Assembly: GCF_964204645.1 (NCBI RefSeq)
Contig: NC_134031.1
Span: 4,819,001-4,883,000 of the forward strand
DNA from: Tubulanus polymorphus
Lineage: Eukaryota; Nemertea; Palaeonemertea; Tubulaniformes; Tubulanidae
Reading direction: 5' to 3'
Length of the DNA: 64,000 nucleotides
Under the pieces are notes generated by a model that worked only from the letters and a program-made list of their open reading frames with translations, was not told where the DNA came from and made no database searches. Below, in pieces: positions 28,600 to 43,800 of this stretch (positions are counted from its first letter, which is position 1; each line of letters begins with the position of its first letter). The position numbers and the translations under genes are program-made.

Positions 28600-31500
28600 T
28601 CATAAAGCTAAAATGTTTCCTAATATATTTCCTGATCATTACCATATTGTGCCGCCGGAAGGAGAGCATAGGTTAATTTGCACAGAACCGAATAAACACC
28701 GAAGTAAAATAAAGTCCAACACTTCATTCTGAAAAGATAGAAAACAGTAGAAACTAAAAGCGCGATCTGACCTACCGAAAATAGAGCAAAAATCTTATTA
28801 TTCTTACGTTGAAATTTATATCCGATGCAATTTTGTGTATGACATTAAAATTGCTGTGTCTGGGGTTTTACGACATAATCAAACAGCTGTAGCGAGCTGT
28901 ATTTCGATTCATAAATCTTTGTCAAGTTTGGCGCCCAAATTCTTACAGTACCTCAAAAATCTATATACATCCACCTACACCGTTTATTTCATAAATACGA
29001 GCTTGGAATAGGGATATACAGCGTATACATATTCGAAACAATCTAAAATAATTTTCATATATAGATTTCTCTGCTTTACATTAAAAAAACCTTACGCCTG
29101 GTCCTCCTACCGTTGCCTTATCCCAAAAGACAATTGACACATCCGTTCATTTTCGTCTCCTCCCTCCCTGTCCCACCGAAACAGTAATTGATAATGCGGA
29201 AATCATTGTGATAAGAAAATAATAGATGGTTTAATTACTACTGATTAAAGCTTCGCGCACTGGAAGTCGGGTCAGGTGTTGTCAATATGAATACGACCTG
29301 CAGCATTATTACAATGGACCTCGACGAATGAATCAAAAGCCACCGCGCGTCGGAGGACAATCTCAAGTGGCCCTGATTTGCGCGGGTAGCTTTTGATTCG
29401 TGTTGTCGTCGAGGGATGTTTCTGTTGTGACCGCGAGGATGAGTTTTTATCGCGAGAAAATCACAGATCACCATTTCAGAGCATCATTTCGTTCTGAGTT
29501 CCTGAGTAGCTCAGTACAGACCGAGCAGACGCGCTTTGCTGTAGCAGACGACTGTTGAGACGAATTTAGAAAGGCAAACTCCTCATTTAGTCGTTGGTAT
29601 GTATATATGTGTTTCATTAATATTCAATAATATTTACGAGACTTTTCTTTTTCTGAACTACGCTACTTTTAGGTTTTATTTCAAAATAAGGGTTTTAGGA
29701 TTCAACGTAGCCTGTAATTACTTAAATGATTTCCTTAAAAAGATTCAACCGATATAGGGCTCATAGCCACCTGTTGTTCATTCAGTCATTATGAAAACAT
29801 AAAAGGCTATTTTCGTGATATATATATTTCCCAAATTATAATCGATAAAATCTTAAGGGAGATGTTCTCAGATTAAAATCTTATTGAAGAACGGTGAACG
29901 CTTTAAATTGAAAGTGTACATGAACTCACGGAATCCACCGCTCCACCCGGTGAATATTTCATTTATCATGGTTATTTTGAGAACGAGACGACAAGTGCAC
30001 GCGGCTGCATTCAATGACAAAGTTCATTGTTTTGTTCAACTTAGACGTGTTTATTTCTGCGAGACGTTCTCTCAAGGCCAGGACTAGTTACTTATAAAGT
30101 CGTGGATTCTTTATCATTGGAACTTTTCATAGGTTGAGGAATGAGCTATTTGATAACAGAAAAAAAAAGATTCTTACAATTTTTGGTAATCCCCCAAATT
30201 TGTTTTTTTTTCTAAATCAAAATAGAATATAGGAACTGCTTAAAACTTGTCTATTTTTAAGTGACCATTTGACTGGCAATGAGTTTAATTCTGCAGACCG
30301 AATTTAAATGATCGAATTCAATCAACCAACTCGACACCTAGAATTAAGATATTGTCCCAGGTTTCAGTGATCAATATTGCCCGTGAAATTGAAAGAATTA
30401 CTGTCATAAAGTGGTGCAATCAAAATTGTGTAATCTCTCTCAGTTTCTCTCAAATTCAGCATGAGAATGCGGAAAAATATGTTGTGAAATTCAACTTAGG
30501 GGATATATTTATCTACAGTGCTTTTTACCGGGGGCAGGTGGATTTCTACATGTACGATTCTCGTCTGGAGACAGTCCGGATGGGTTTGAATCCCGAGAAC
30601 TTTAAATACGATCGCATTTGATATAACATATTTACTAACTACCTGTTTACGACCTACCAAAAATTCTACTAGTAATTCTACTAAAGACTAGTCTTTATGA
30701 ATTTTTGGACCTACGTATGAGAGTTGACGAATCGTGCAAAAAAGGCGCGGCATTAGATAAACCGAATTTACATAGAATATCTTCTCAAACAATATTTGTT
30801 TTTTGGTCATATTTGCACTTTTTATGGGTTTATAAATAGATCATTGAAATATGTACTTTTTGACTTTTTGTAAAATGAATAGCGATGAAAAATGCTTTTT
30901 ATAGTTTGAATTATAGCCGGTGATTTGTCTCCTCGATGAACCTGTTGGGTGTGGGGTTCACCTGTTTAATCTCGGGTCGGTGTTTGTTGTCATAGAAATA
31001 GCTATTATTCTCGGTTTTTTCGCCCAACAGCCAAACGGTTTTTTTTTCGGCTGCCCGGGTCAGGTTGAATTCAATGTCTTAATCATGGCATAGATACTCA
31101 AAACCTTTCACCTGTGGTCAGCTATGGTTTTCTGAAGGCGGTGGTATTGTGCCCTTACAATAGCAAAAAACGAATTCAAAAAGGAGTTGTTGGACTATCA
31201 AATATCCTGAGGTATAGGGGCAGGTCTTAAAGGTTTGCCATCGGTCATTCATATTCGAAAAAGCTAATTCGAGAAGAGTGACGAACAACTGAATATTAGC
31301 TTTGACTCGGCTCTGACCCTAAAACAAGTTATCCATTGATTCGGCCACCTGTTACAGTTTCTACTACTGTTTTGGCTCTTACTCACGGTCGACTCACTAG
31401 ATTTCTATGAGATCAGAGATTTTTGAACGAGTTATCGGTTGTGTCGTTTTCTTTTCTTTTCGGGTTGAGCCGGAGCTACTATGTCTGGTCCACTCTATAG

Positions 31501-31680
31501 GTGCGAAGAAAGGATTGAGACTACAAAAAAAAATCTCAGTTATCAAAGAGCCGAACCTGACCACTACAACAAATCACAGCTCGGTGTTATTCATTTTTGG
31601 GGTGGCTATTTATGATGTCCATTGAGGGATACTTAAATGCCTATAAAAAATGTATTTTTTTCAATGATGAATTCAACTTT
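28600..31680. other. No firm gene; weak exon-like pieces
   Basis: About 3 kb without a recognised gene. A somewhat GC-richer stretch at about 29470-29600 ends in TCGTTG|GTATGT and could be a plus-strand 5' exon. Frames at 29866-30087 and 30361-30621 follow acceptor-like CAG sites, but I recognise nothing in them. Confidence 0.35.
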
Positions 31681-31688
31681 GACTCACC

Positions 31689-31800
31689 GGGACCCAATTC
31701 CGCAGTTCTGTGTTAAGATTTGATTCAGAGTTAACTCGTTGAAATTGAACTCATGTTTTTAACTCAGATGCTTACTCGATTAGGAACATGTACTCGGATT
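31689..31800 (+). repeat. GGACCCAGTTCC-type MITE, degraded copy
   Basis: GGACCCAATTCCGCAGTTCT followed by GTTAAGATTTGA and GAGTTAACTC matches the better copy at 43953-44063. The right terminal repeat is not preserved. Confidence 0.7.
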
Positions 31801-34800
31801 CGCTGAAACTAGGTGTTATCATATGTCAACGGATGGCATTGAAAATCTCATTTTTTTAAAAATACTCAAATTGTTAACATTCTCTGGAATCGATAAAACC
31901 AGGGCATAAAAAGGTGAAGAACTTGTTATGCTTCCAGAAAAGTCTAGTATTGTTGGATTGATGGACATGCATTTAGATTTGATTTTCTATATAACCTGTT
32001 GTTAGTTAATCGCATTATTTTACGTGCATGCGTTTCTATAGGTTTTCTCGAAAAAAAGAAACGGTTGGCCGGTCAGTATACTAGGAAATAAAAATTCACG
32101 ATCATACATCCTTGTTTGTAGTTTGAACCTAACGGAAAACTTCAAACTCATTCAAATGACTCAATGACATCTCTATAGATAATTACATAGTAAAGTTTGT
32201 TGGGCGTTCACTATAGCACCTGGACTATACTTGATGAGACAAACAGGCTATAGAATTTTATCTCCATCACATCTCAGTTTGAGAGGCGAATTTAAGTATT
32301 CGAATATGTTTTGAATATTGTATAACAAACTTCAGTTGAACACTTGAAGTTAAAAACCTATTGCCAGGTAGATAGGTTGTCTTTCAAAATAACATATTGA
32401 GTACGATCGAAAAAGTCTTTCCTTGAATCTCGAAATCCGGACTGTAAAACCTTTTTAGACTTTATTCGATGATTTACGCCTATCAAAAGATCCCAGATCT
32501 GAGATGTTAAGCCTAGCTCTGTCTCCTGGAGCATTTTCTTACTGCCTCGTAACACAATTGAATCAAAAGAATCTTATACATTTCGATGTCATGAAGACTT
32601 CGTCGTTGCGAATAAAGACTTCTTTTAACGAGATTTCAAAAAAAGAATCGTTTAAGGATTTATGATAGTTAAAAATGATTCATACATCGAAGATGTGATT
32701 TCTCCTTGATTTGTCTCGAACACTGGCGCCTTTTCGAGTAATTAGCTCCTTCACGTGTGCGTTTAGAAATATAGCATCATTCAAATATAATGTCGCGTTG
32801 CAGAGACAAACGGCCTGCGCTCGGATCAACGAGCACGTATTGTGCGCTCGAAAATCCGTGGGGAAAACCTTCGTTCGAATCTTTGAAAATCCAACCCGGA
32901 ACTATACGAGATGAAAATCGTGCTATTGTATGGAAATATGTAACGACGCGAAGAGAGTCAATAGCGACGCACGCTCTGTAAGATTTTAGGTAACGCTCTA
33001 GATTAGCCGGGCAGCTGCCCTTTTATTTTGAACCCATAGTCGCGCTTATTATATAGTTGAAGAGTATGTCACTGTGTCATTTATGAGGCTGAACAACAAT
33101 ACCTCCTCGACTGCGGCTTATTGCTGATATTTTCAAAATTCAAATGCATCTCGAAAAGTTACCTTGTCAGCGAGGGGGTAAATAGTTCTTGTCACTTGAG
33201 ATGTATAAGTATGTATACACGTGCTTTATGAAGGCTAGAAGATATTCGCGTCGTAGGGCGTTTTTCGGAGTCTCGGAAAAATCTCCGAAACCAAAATGAA
33301 TCCAATACAAAATTTGTATCTTTGTTTGCCACTTGCATCATAGTGATATATATCTCCGGGATTTTTTTTCAATCCAGCTCGTTTTTTCATCAATGATGCA
33401 AAATATATACGTGTGCATATCTCATTTTCTATATTATTGCACTGGTCTAGATTTGAAGGACTTTTGATTTGAACCGATGCACTGATATATGTAGGAACGG
33501 GGTTCTGAGGAATTTGACGGTTAGAATTTTCCTTTTAATGTTTCCGTTTAGATAAACATGTAATTTCATTAATCTGTTGATCCTCCATTTCCGTTTATGC
33601 GTGATCAACTGTCTGAAACAAGCTTGAGGGGGCCGAAATGCAACAGATGACCTGATGGCAGGGGTTGGTTTGGGATACCCGTTGAAATTTAATTGCCCGC
33701 GAGCAGCATGGCGAATCCTGCGTTCTTTGAAAAGTCGGATATTTTCGAATTTTTTACTATCGCGCTATTTCGAGCGAAGTGAAATACTAAGCTCCAACTA
33801 TCGACGTTTTTAGTAATAGGTTAAGTCATCGGTTTGTTTTTGAAACGAAGCACTTAGAGAAATAACGAAATAAAATGCGCCGCGAAAATTGCACGCGGAT
33901 CGTAAGTTATGCATGGGCTTGAATAGAGCCCCGCGCTCTTGAAGAATCCAGTCATATCACCTGGTATTCACCACGGAGTGAGCAAGCATCTCCCACATCG
34001 CCAATCATAATCCCATTGGACGTCAGCCAAGTTTGGGACGACAATATTTTCATTCGTACAACTTGACAATATTTACCAACGGACTGGGACTTAACAAGCA
34101 TAAAAATTAGTCGCGGAAAATGTTTGCGATTTTTGTGCCTCGTCGGGGAAGTGAAAACGGTTGAATAATTCGCCGGATAATGTCATCATCGACATCATCA
34201 ACGATGTGGAACTAAGCAGGCGGATTGAGGAAGTAAGTGATTAAGGTTGTAAGATGATGTCATTCATAAATCGATGTTGATGACGTGATGTGTGAAATTA
34301 GAAGTGATATTTATTTACAATGAACCGTTATGATATGTTTGCAAAGGTTTCGATTGTTCGTCGTTATTCGGAATTGTTTAGTTGATTTCTTCACGTGTAT
34401 TTCGTGTGTTTTCATATGATTGTGACTGACTTAATAATCTTGCTAGGTCAATTTGTTGAATTCGGTTAATAAAATTGCTTAAACGTTGATCTTGATTTTT
34501 ACTGAAAATATGAAAACATGTTTTCATAAGTTCATGAAATCCTAAAGAAACGTCTTTAGTAGGAATTCAAGTTATCGAGGTTTCATTTCTGCTAAAAGTT
34601 CAGTCTTTCATTTTGATACGCATGAATCCTAAGTATTTTCCTATTACTTATCACCGAACTATCTATAATTAGGTGTAGGGGTATTAGATTTACCTGTAGG
34701 TATTAAATTTGTTTATGTTCATGATAGTTTGTATACTAGTATTGAAATGAAAATTGCATAACCAATACCTATGCATCAATCAAGCTTGGTCTGGAGTGCA

Positions 34801-37744
34801 ATGTATTCTGAAATTTCCAGAGTGAATGCTCATTCAGGATGTTAGAGCCGATATTATGAACATATATACATCAAGATTATCATGTTAGGTAGTTTAGTAA
34901 ATAGCTTTTATAATATCTTACTGCATATCCAGGTTTTGATCTTTGATGGTTTTAAAGGATTAAGATTACCTGTTAACTATACGCTCCCTTAGATCATTAT
35001 TTATCAATATGGGATTATCGTTACTTGGTCTTAGGATTAGCCATTGGATATTGGATATTCGAAAAGAAATCTGTAATTCTAGCTAGAATGCTAAAATTTC
35101 TTAGAATGGATTATCCATCAGATCTTTAGCGTGAAATTTCTGACTCGATATTTTGCCGAATCGAAGAGTTCGGTTGCGATGTGTAAGCAACGGGTAATAA
35201 AAACTGCATTTAATTAAAGGGCTCAGGACCGACGACTTTGTCATTGTTTGCTGCTGGGGCTGCGTGAAATAGGGGATGTCTTGGCCTCTGTTTGTCTGTG
35301 TGTAGGCATTTGCGACGGTTAAGGTTGTTCTGATGGAAAATTCGAGCGTGACAGCTGGTTAGCGACTACAATGATGATGACTCTAATGTTTTGACTCTCT
35401 TTGCGTTAGTTGCATGATAAATGCTCGGCGTATTGTACGCACGATGTTGGAAGTAATGTCTATTTTAATCGGCAAAAAATTATCCATTGTCAACAATGCA
35501 CGTGTGCCACAGGACACCCCTGTCCCGTTCGCTAGTCTGCATACGCGTGGAATATCTATTCTCTTGTCTTATTTGAGAGAGTTTTTTTTTGCTTTTGTCA
35601 TCGATGGGTTTACTATAAGACATACTACATATTTCATGCTCAGCTGGTGCTGACCCTTTCAAACAGTTCTCTTGAACTGGTCGGTAAAAAACATCATTCT
35701 TCCGCTAAATGTTTCTCCCTCAATGTCGGCTCGATGCATCTCTTTGTACCAAATTTACATTAATTTCAAAAGTAATCTCGTGAAAAGATGTTTTTTTGAA
35801 AAGATTCATTGCATCTCTATATATAGCTGTGGTTCTGAGCATCCATTTGAATTACGCGGATACACTGGCACTATAGCCTTGTATTTGGATAGGAAAATTG
35901 AAAAATTCTAGCAAGTGGAATGTTGCTTCAGGTCTGTATAGCGAAATAGTGCATTTCTATGGGAAAAAAACGAACACTTATGGTTTCGATTACATTGTTC
36001 ACCAGCAAGGACGAAAAATGAATTGTTCACACTCACAACTGAGCCCGATTGAAGTGCTTTTATGTTTTCGTACATGATACGATGTTTTGCGGGTGATAAT
36101 TGCATTTGAAGGCTTTTTCGTTGTCATCCATGTTCAGACATCTTGCCACCTGTCTAGTTTAAAAAAAACCGCTTAATGCCTTTATCGATCGATTCCCGTT
36201 GTTTATATGTATATATCTCTTATATAGGATTACATCGAAGATTTAGTGCTTACTGTCTGGATTCTGTACTCTTGAGTTGAATTTATTTTCTCGAGTTGAA
36301 TTCGATGAAAAATAGGTGTTTTCGAATTTTGTAAATTCTTATTTGTCGTTCTTAACTTTTTTATAAATCAACTGAAGTTTTTCTTTGGGTAATTCTGACG
36401 GATTTGATTCATGTTAATGGCCTATGTGAGGTTCGGCCGGAGTGTGCCGACGTGACAAAAACATGTGCGCGATATTTACTTATATAAACTTATGATATTA
36501 CGTTTAGCATGACAAAAGTTGTGGATTCCGGCCAGGTGTGTGATATTTCTAGTCCCTAGATGCGGTTTGATTACCATCGGAAAGATGGCAGGGGTTCTTA
36601 TTAACTTCGATTAAAAATAGTAAATACAAACAGGGACGCTGTGTAGTGTCCTTTACATAGACCGACGTCTGCGAAGACGCTCTTGCTGCGTCAGAGTTCG
36701 TTCTAAAGTTCAAACATTTCTATTCAGATATCACAATATTCATATCATTACAAGTCCATTCTCATCATATTAATGGATTTAATGACGAAGAAGCTGATTC
36801 ATGCAAATATATATTATTTGACCGAGACTTATATATACTTGCTAAATTTCACAGGAATATTTAATTGAGGCATGTTTTTTCTACGTGATCCAACTTAATT
36901 TCGTTTTTAACTTGGTATCATATAAAGCTGATACGTAGCTCATAAAAATGTAATTTGAACACTTTCTGACTATTCCGAGAGTCATGCAAATAAAAGTATT
37001 GCTAGCGCTTTCTAGATGTTGAATGCTAAAAGTCTTTGGAAATATTTGGAAAACCACTGGAAATGTTTGGGAATTATTTGGTCAGTGAATTCTTTGAATT
37101 TGGGTAATGGTTGAGGCTATCCTATATCATACTGAAACATTATACCTGAAATTCCATATTGTGTATATTGCGATTGTTTAAGCCATTGTTTTTGACTTTC
37201 TGAAATCGTATCCTCGGCCAAATCTCGTAATCTTAAACTTCAGGTTAAACAACAGCTGCGTATATTGTCGATTGTGTTATAGTAACGCGAAGTTTTAATT
37301 GCAAGATAGGACACATTCGCGTTATGAATTCATATAATTTATATCGCGTTCGTGTACGTGCTTATTGTCCGGGAGAAAGTATTCAACAATTGCCAACACG
37401 TGTCCCCACAACTGGTCAGCTGTCAGCGGTATCCTCGACACAATACCCCCGACAGCCATCTCATTATCCGCATTCTGCGTTCCATTGATAAATCATAATT
37501 CATAATTCGAAAATTAAGACGCCGTTTCTTGGACCTGGAATTTCATCACAATTCTAAGGCGACGCAAAACAATCGAGGGAAAAAGAGGTTGTTTTTAGTT
37601 CATTTGAAAGAAAAGATTCAGAATTTCAAAAACAACGCGATCAGCCGCTATCGCTAAGAATTTATCAATTATTGATAGAATTTAAAGAATTAAGGAATCG
37701 ATCAGAAGAACATGATAACGCCAACCAACTTTGTGAAAATACTT
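31801..37744. other. Gene-free stretch
   Basis: AT-rich DNA with no coding exon I can support on either strand; the few ORFs of 60-80 codons have poor composition and no splice context. No tRNA or clear mobile element seen. Confidence 0.5.
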
Positions 37745-37862
37745 GGTATACGATGGTATTGATTATAGGCACTTATTTACTTTGAATGGGCCTACATTGC
37801 CTATTTTCTAGGTTGGCGATGTAACTGAGAGCTATGGAAAATAAGATTGAGAAACCCGTAAA
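37745..37862 (-). repeat. Dispersed repeat, inverted copy (pair of 17330-17470)
   Basis: TTATTTACTTTGAATGGGCC and TTCTAGGTTGGCGATG are reverse complements of the copy at 17330-17470. Confidence 0.75.
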
Positions 37863-40800
37863 AACCCCGATGTAAGTGTATGCTTAGCACTGATTTAATG
37901 GTCATGAGTAAAATGGTAAATTCGATCAAACCGAAATGCCGCATCTGTCCGGCGGCGAGCCATGATGGCTGAATATGTTATCGGAGTTTGAATGAAATTG
38001 AATTTGAATCTTAAGTATCGAGATCCGTCTGCCGGACTTACCGGACACGTGTTCCGGAACAATCCTTCGTCAATCTGTCAATGGACACTTAAGCGATATA
38101 ATTACAGATCGCGTGTCTTTGTGTCAAATCGAAGTCGAATCTGCTAAAACCTAAATCCTATAGTTTCAAATTCTAATCTGTGTACAATTCATATTTAACT
38201 GCTATATTCATTAATCATAAAATCACTGACTAAAATTGTTCATATTCGACTGCTCGCACAACTTTTGAAAGGAACACGGATTTCTGCGTCTTCGAACAAT
38301 GGTTACCATGTTAAACGGACATTTATCTCTTGTTCTGGGCGACGGTTAAGTTATTATTGAAATGTAATCCGCTGTAGAAATTGACTGTTTGACCATTTGT
38401 CGACTTGTGGAAGACACATCTGGGCACATCTCAGCATCCTCTGTCCCCTGTCCGTATCGCGTAGCCGGTATGATGGATGTCCTGTCATGTTTGTCATATA
38501 TCCACTTGAACAGTCTGGGAATTGTATTTCTGTGAAACAGATGCTGTAAAATGAAGCGTAGTGTAAATGATTCGCTATTTTTTCTCTCATTCATAGCCTT
38601 TCTGCTTGGATTAAGTGTCAATGGTCGATGTGATCTAGTATTTATCAATTTTCTGCAGGAGTGGACTATCGATATTGAATATGTCTATAAAAGCGATAAA
38701 AATCTAGTCAGTGATATACATCTAAATGAAAGTGCGTCCGTTTGAAACGCCTAATCTATTCATAAGCTGAGAAAATAAAGCAGTTCCCATGTTTTTTGGC
38801 CTTGGTGTTTAATTAGGAGCGAATGAGAATTTCTGAACTTGTAAGCGCAGCGAGGAGCGCTTTACCCCGAAGGCTTCGTTTGCAAGGGTCGTATCTCGGG
38901 GGCATTTCTGATTGGGTAGATAAGACTTCGACCGATTCCTAGAATAAGAGTCTTTTTCACACCAAATAAGAATAGAAACAATGCGTTTATTTCCGTGACA
39001 ATGTGTGTTGGATGACAAAAGTAAAACGCAAAACTGTACCAGATGTATAAGATTCACAGAATGTAGCATCACGTAGGGATAATTATACTCGATTCTTGAA
39101 TATGATTTTCTGTACGTGAATGGTTCATGTAAAAAACTTCGAGGTCATTTTATGACGTGAAGTGCTTTTAGGAAATGACGAAATTATGATATTGTATCGA
39201 ATTTTGCTGCGAATGGACTGCCTAATCGTATTTTGTAGAAATCCTAAATATGCGTCTGGATAATAGAAGTTTTATTGAAATATAACGAATATAAGATCCG
39301 AATAGGCATTCTCTTAATGGATGAATTCATTTCATCCTCATCTTCATATCGCCATACATCAATTCTTCATAATTTTTCCGCAAGATTTGCTACGAAATTT
39401 GAGGCTTGACGTCGTTTGTTGTTAACTAAGCTCCAGCAGAATTTCGTCTACAATTGCGAAATCTTAGTCGCTTTCGAGAACTGTTTAAGACCTATTTTGT
39501 CAATTCGGCGACAAATGAATGGTAGCTAATCGTTCTTTTGAATCCTCGCTTCATAAAAACATGTCAAATCATGACTGGCAGTAATATTACACAATTTCCT
39601 TTCGACTGGGATTAAGCCGTTATGTTTACCTGACTCGCGGCAATATTTGTCTTGTTTCCCACATCTTCACACTAGTTTGCATTCATCGAGCATCTTTTAC
39701 AGTTATAAGTCAAAACTTTTGTTTAAAGCTTATTGATTCTGATATCTTTGGCATCTCTTGTTGTAAGGGATCCCCCTGGAGATTTATTACATAAATCTGA
39801 TATGTTCGGAATTATTTCTTGCTAACCATACAATCTAATGCATCATTATTTGTAAGCCACAGGATTTTTGTAGATTATTATGGTTTCTATTAAGCAATAT
39901 GATGTAATTGAAATGAAATATTTCAATTCATCATCGTTTTGATTCTGTTGATATGTTTTTAGATCTCGTCGATTGATGTCCAATGAGAGGAACTTCCTGT
40001 GTATTGCCCAATGTGAAGATGATTTGAGATAAATTAAGCTCGACTCTAACTTAACTTACATAAGCATCAACACCCAGTACTTAAAACTTGCCCCACCCCT
40101 GAAGTTAAGAATATTCTAAAAACTTTTCTCAGCGTGAATGGATCAGTATTTGATAAAGGCCTATAGGAGGTTCTGGTTTTTCCGTAATGCAACTATTTTT
40201 GGGAACACTACAAAAATCTACAATGGGCGCATGATACAACTTCCTTCCTACTCTTCCACTGCAGCCCTGCCCCTTCGTTCCATCTTTCCCTATCTCTTTG
40301 AATGAACACTATTCAAGAATCTTTGTTATCCGTCTCAAGATACTTTTGCAACCAGCCACCATGCTTCACAAGTATCTCTCATCCATTCCCCATTAAAGTC
40401 TATGTAACATTATAACACAATCCTTTTAGAATGATCTCATTTCCATAAGACGCTGAAGTACGCAAAGAAGAATATTTTTGAAGTTTCATTTCTTTTTGAT
40501 ATAATAACCAGTCAGTTGAATGATCTTCAATCATTCAGATCAATTACATCTCTAAAGGTCATGAAACTATTAAGAACGAAGCGTTTGTATTACAAGTAGA
40601 TTGAAGTGAGTTTATTTTCGCAGTATTTTGGGTAGTGATGTGGTTTTGGTTGCGCGCGTGAATGGGATTTGAGAACTTGATTTAGATCGAGTTGTTGATT
40701 GACCGTGCTTCAAAACTCTCGAATCTGAATACGGGATTTGAGAACTTGATTCCGTGTATATTGTAGATTAATTGAAGAAATCCCACAATTCAAATTTTAC

Positions 40801-43800
40801 ATGGGATAATTCATTAGAATGAAACCACAACATTCCACTTGATGATGGCTCATGATAGAATTTTGAATTGTGGGATTTCTTCAATTAATCTTCAGTAGTT
40901 TAACTTGGTAGGTTCCGAGCGCTGAACGACTTGTTTTGGGCTATCATGCGTTCTTCCGGCCATTTTCCACACTAAAACCGAGTTTCTGGGTCCGTAGGAT
41001 GTAGGAAGTCGGTCTTAACACCCAGGATATAAATATACTTTGTGTTGACTTATGTACGATTGGAAACCCTGTTGCTATAATTCCTACCTAACAAAATGGG
41101 CACACAAGAGCCATGAAAAACGGTTTTCTTTCAAGGCGTTATTCGCGAAAAAAGGTTACGAAGCCCCGGCTTTGTAAGTTTGGCTTGGAAATTATAGGGT
41201 GGTGTCCGACTTTTGAAAGCCTGCCGTTGACTGAACCAACAGGAAAGTGTGGCTACTTTGCAATGTCATCCTGGGCACTATTCGCACATTCATTTCTCGC
41301 TATTGTCCGTGGACAAACAATTCTTTTGACCATCGCATTCTTTGCACCTATGTCAGAAGACAGAGATTACATCTTCCTTACAAAATTGCATCACAACAAC
41401 TGCGTTGATCTTATGGTGGTGTAAAACTTATGAAGACGGCCAGTTAAAGACAAATAAGTCACATGCGAGATTTCCTCTAGGCAGATTTTCGGCCGATGTG
41501 AGATCTCTTCGATTCGACAATAGGAACCGATGTGGTAGATTTTGATGCGATTCCTTGGGAGATACAAGCCAGAAAGTGAATCACTTCGTTAGAGTGAGGA
41601 CATCGCGTACCTCGTGTACTATCCCGTCAAGACTGTTTAGTGAATTAATTACCTCGTATTAATTACTGATTAACATCACGCTGGGCGCAATTAGGAATGA
41701 TTTCATTACGATTTTTTTGACCACAGGATCTATTCGTCTGAATAGATTAAATGTACCGACTATTTCTAACGAAAATATGGATGAAGATGAATTCGCGATT
41801 TATGGATTTTTTGTGAAACTGTGTTCGTTCAAGATTATAGAATATATAGTCTATGTTTATATAAGTAATGAGATTGTGGAAACACTTGTTGGAAAGGACT
41901 GCAATTCAAGCTGAAAATGGAAAAATTCAGGAGACAATGGCTGGTCAGTATTTGATTTGTTTCGTTGCTTGATATCATTTTTAGATTACCACCAAATATC
42001 TATCACATGTACGACCATTCAGGAACCAGTTCTAAAGTATGATTCAAATTACCTGAATCAACCAACCCAGGACCACGACGAAACTGGCGTCTATTTTTCA
42101 GAACGACTTTGAATTTTTAATCAGTCATTTTTGATTATTCCGAAATAAGATTTCAAGTCATTCCGCGAAACAGCAGGGTTTTACAAAAACGCATATAATA
42201 CCACGTGTGAATTACATTTTATTTTTGGATTTTATTGAAAACAAGCAATCAGGCCCCATACACAGTGGCCTGTTAGTCAAGTTCAAACCATCAATAAAAT
42301 GTTTTTCAAGTAATTCTTGATGGATTCGTATAAATATGATGTTTTTCTTTGCAAATGTCATAATCGAGCAAATTGGCCATCGTCTGATACAGGTCATTTA
42401 CAATGGATCACTTGATCGAATCCGTTCGAACTAATGATACACTACTTGCATAGCAACTTACTCCTCAGGGTCAAGCGTCATCCCGATACCTATACGAATG
42501 GGACGCTTAAATACAGGGTCCGGGTGCGATTAATTATGAACGAAACAGTTTCATGCAAACCCTCGTCCTAGAGTTTCTTAGAGATCTTATCAATGCATAC
42601 GGCTAATTATTAAGTAAATAGTTAATGTATGTGGGAGGCAGTGCCTTGAATAATGTATCTTGCTAATCTCGACGAAGAATTGATATTTCGATGTTTCATT
42701 TGAAATGTCCATCATGAATTGTAGTTTGGTAGTAAGACACATAGTGTAGGCTGAAGCGAGAAACTTTAGGAGTCATCACTTCACAACTATTAACCAAATG
42801 TTTCATTTTGGTTCAGCCCAAGTCTTTTCGGGATTTTGTTGGAAATATCTTTACACATTACGAAGGTGTTTCCTTTTGAATAGGTCTATAGATCATGCTG
42901 TGGATTCTGTTGATGAAAATTTGAAAATGGATGCGAATATTTCCACTCTACTAAAAGACCCTGCAGGGCTGTATTTGTTTTTATGGTCTGAAGACATTTA
43001 CTGGTTGAAAACATGATATGAAGCACATCTGTCATTTACAATCTAGTAATGATAATTGTACAATACAGTTCGAGATGAATGAACCGAATATAAATGTGAT
43101 CTGAGTTTATTGTTTTATCGCTATAGTTTTGCTATGTTAAGGTATGCTAACCGGCCACTGGGTTCTGTTTGTTCAGATGCCAACAACTAGTTGCCTCACC
43201 TAACCTCGACCTGGGTGACAATCAGCTGCCCGAGGTCAGGCTTAATACATAAATTATTTTATTTATGAAATATAATAGTTGTTTAGTATTCGGAAATACT
43301 TAATGTCATATGATGGCATCTCCAATATTGTATTAAGACATAGAATAGTTGAATTAACCCCTCATTATCTGCAGATTTAATGCTTGAATCAATCGGTTAA
43401 ATTTGCGCATTCTACATCCGGCCACATCATCATTCGATCGATAATCTGTATATTTCGATATTTTCCGAGTGGTTAAGGCTACACACACCTCAAAGCCATA
43501 TTCATAAATGTACTTATGGACTTTTTGAAAATATTTTTGATAGATTCGTTCTGTGTCGTTTTGCGTCATAGGTTGCGTGTTGGAAAGTGGAAACATGTTG
43601 CCGGGATAAAGGCACACCTCCAATCCATTAGAAATACAATAGGACGAACTGAGTTATCTAATTATCAATATCGTGCTTCGTATTGTATCGTATTGTGAAA
43701 GTAGATATTCGGCATGTGTCCCATTCTAATCTGTTTTCGACATTGCTAAGATTTCATTTGATGCATTCCAATGCAACCCAACATCAAATCCCTTTGTTCA

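Noticed and set aside
29238-29474. Minus-strand frame with MLQVVFILTTP as a possible signal peptide for the Pro-rich gene
   Set aside because: No donor in the phase needed by the downstream exon; the hydrophobic stretch is short and the rest looks random.
41113-41424. 103-codon plus-strand frame
   Set aside because: Looks random, no splice context and no family.
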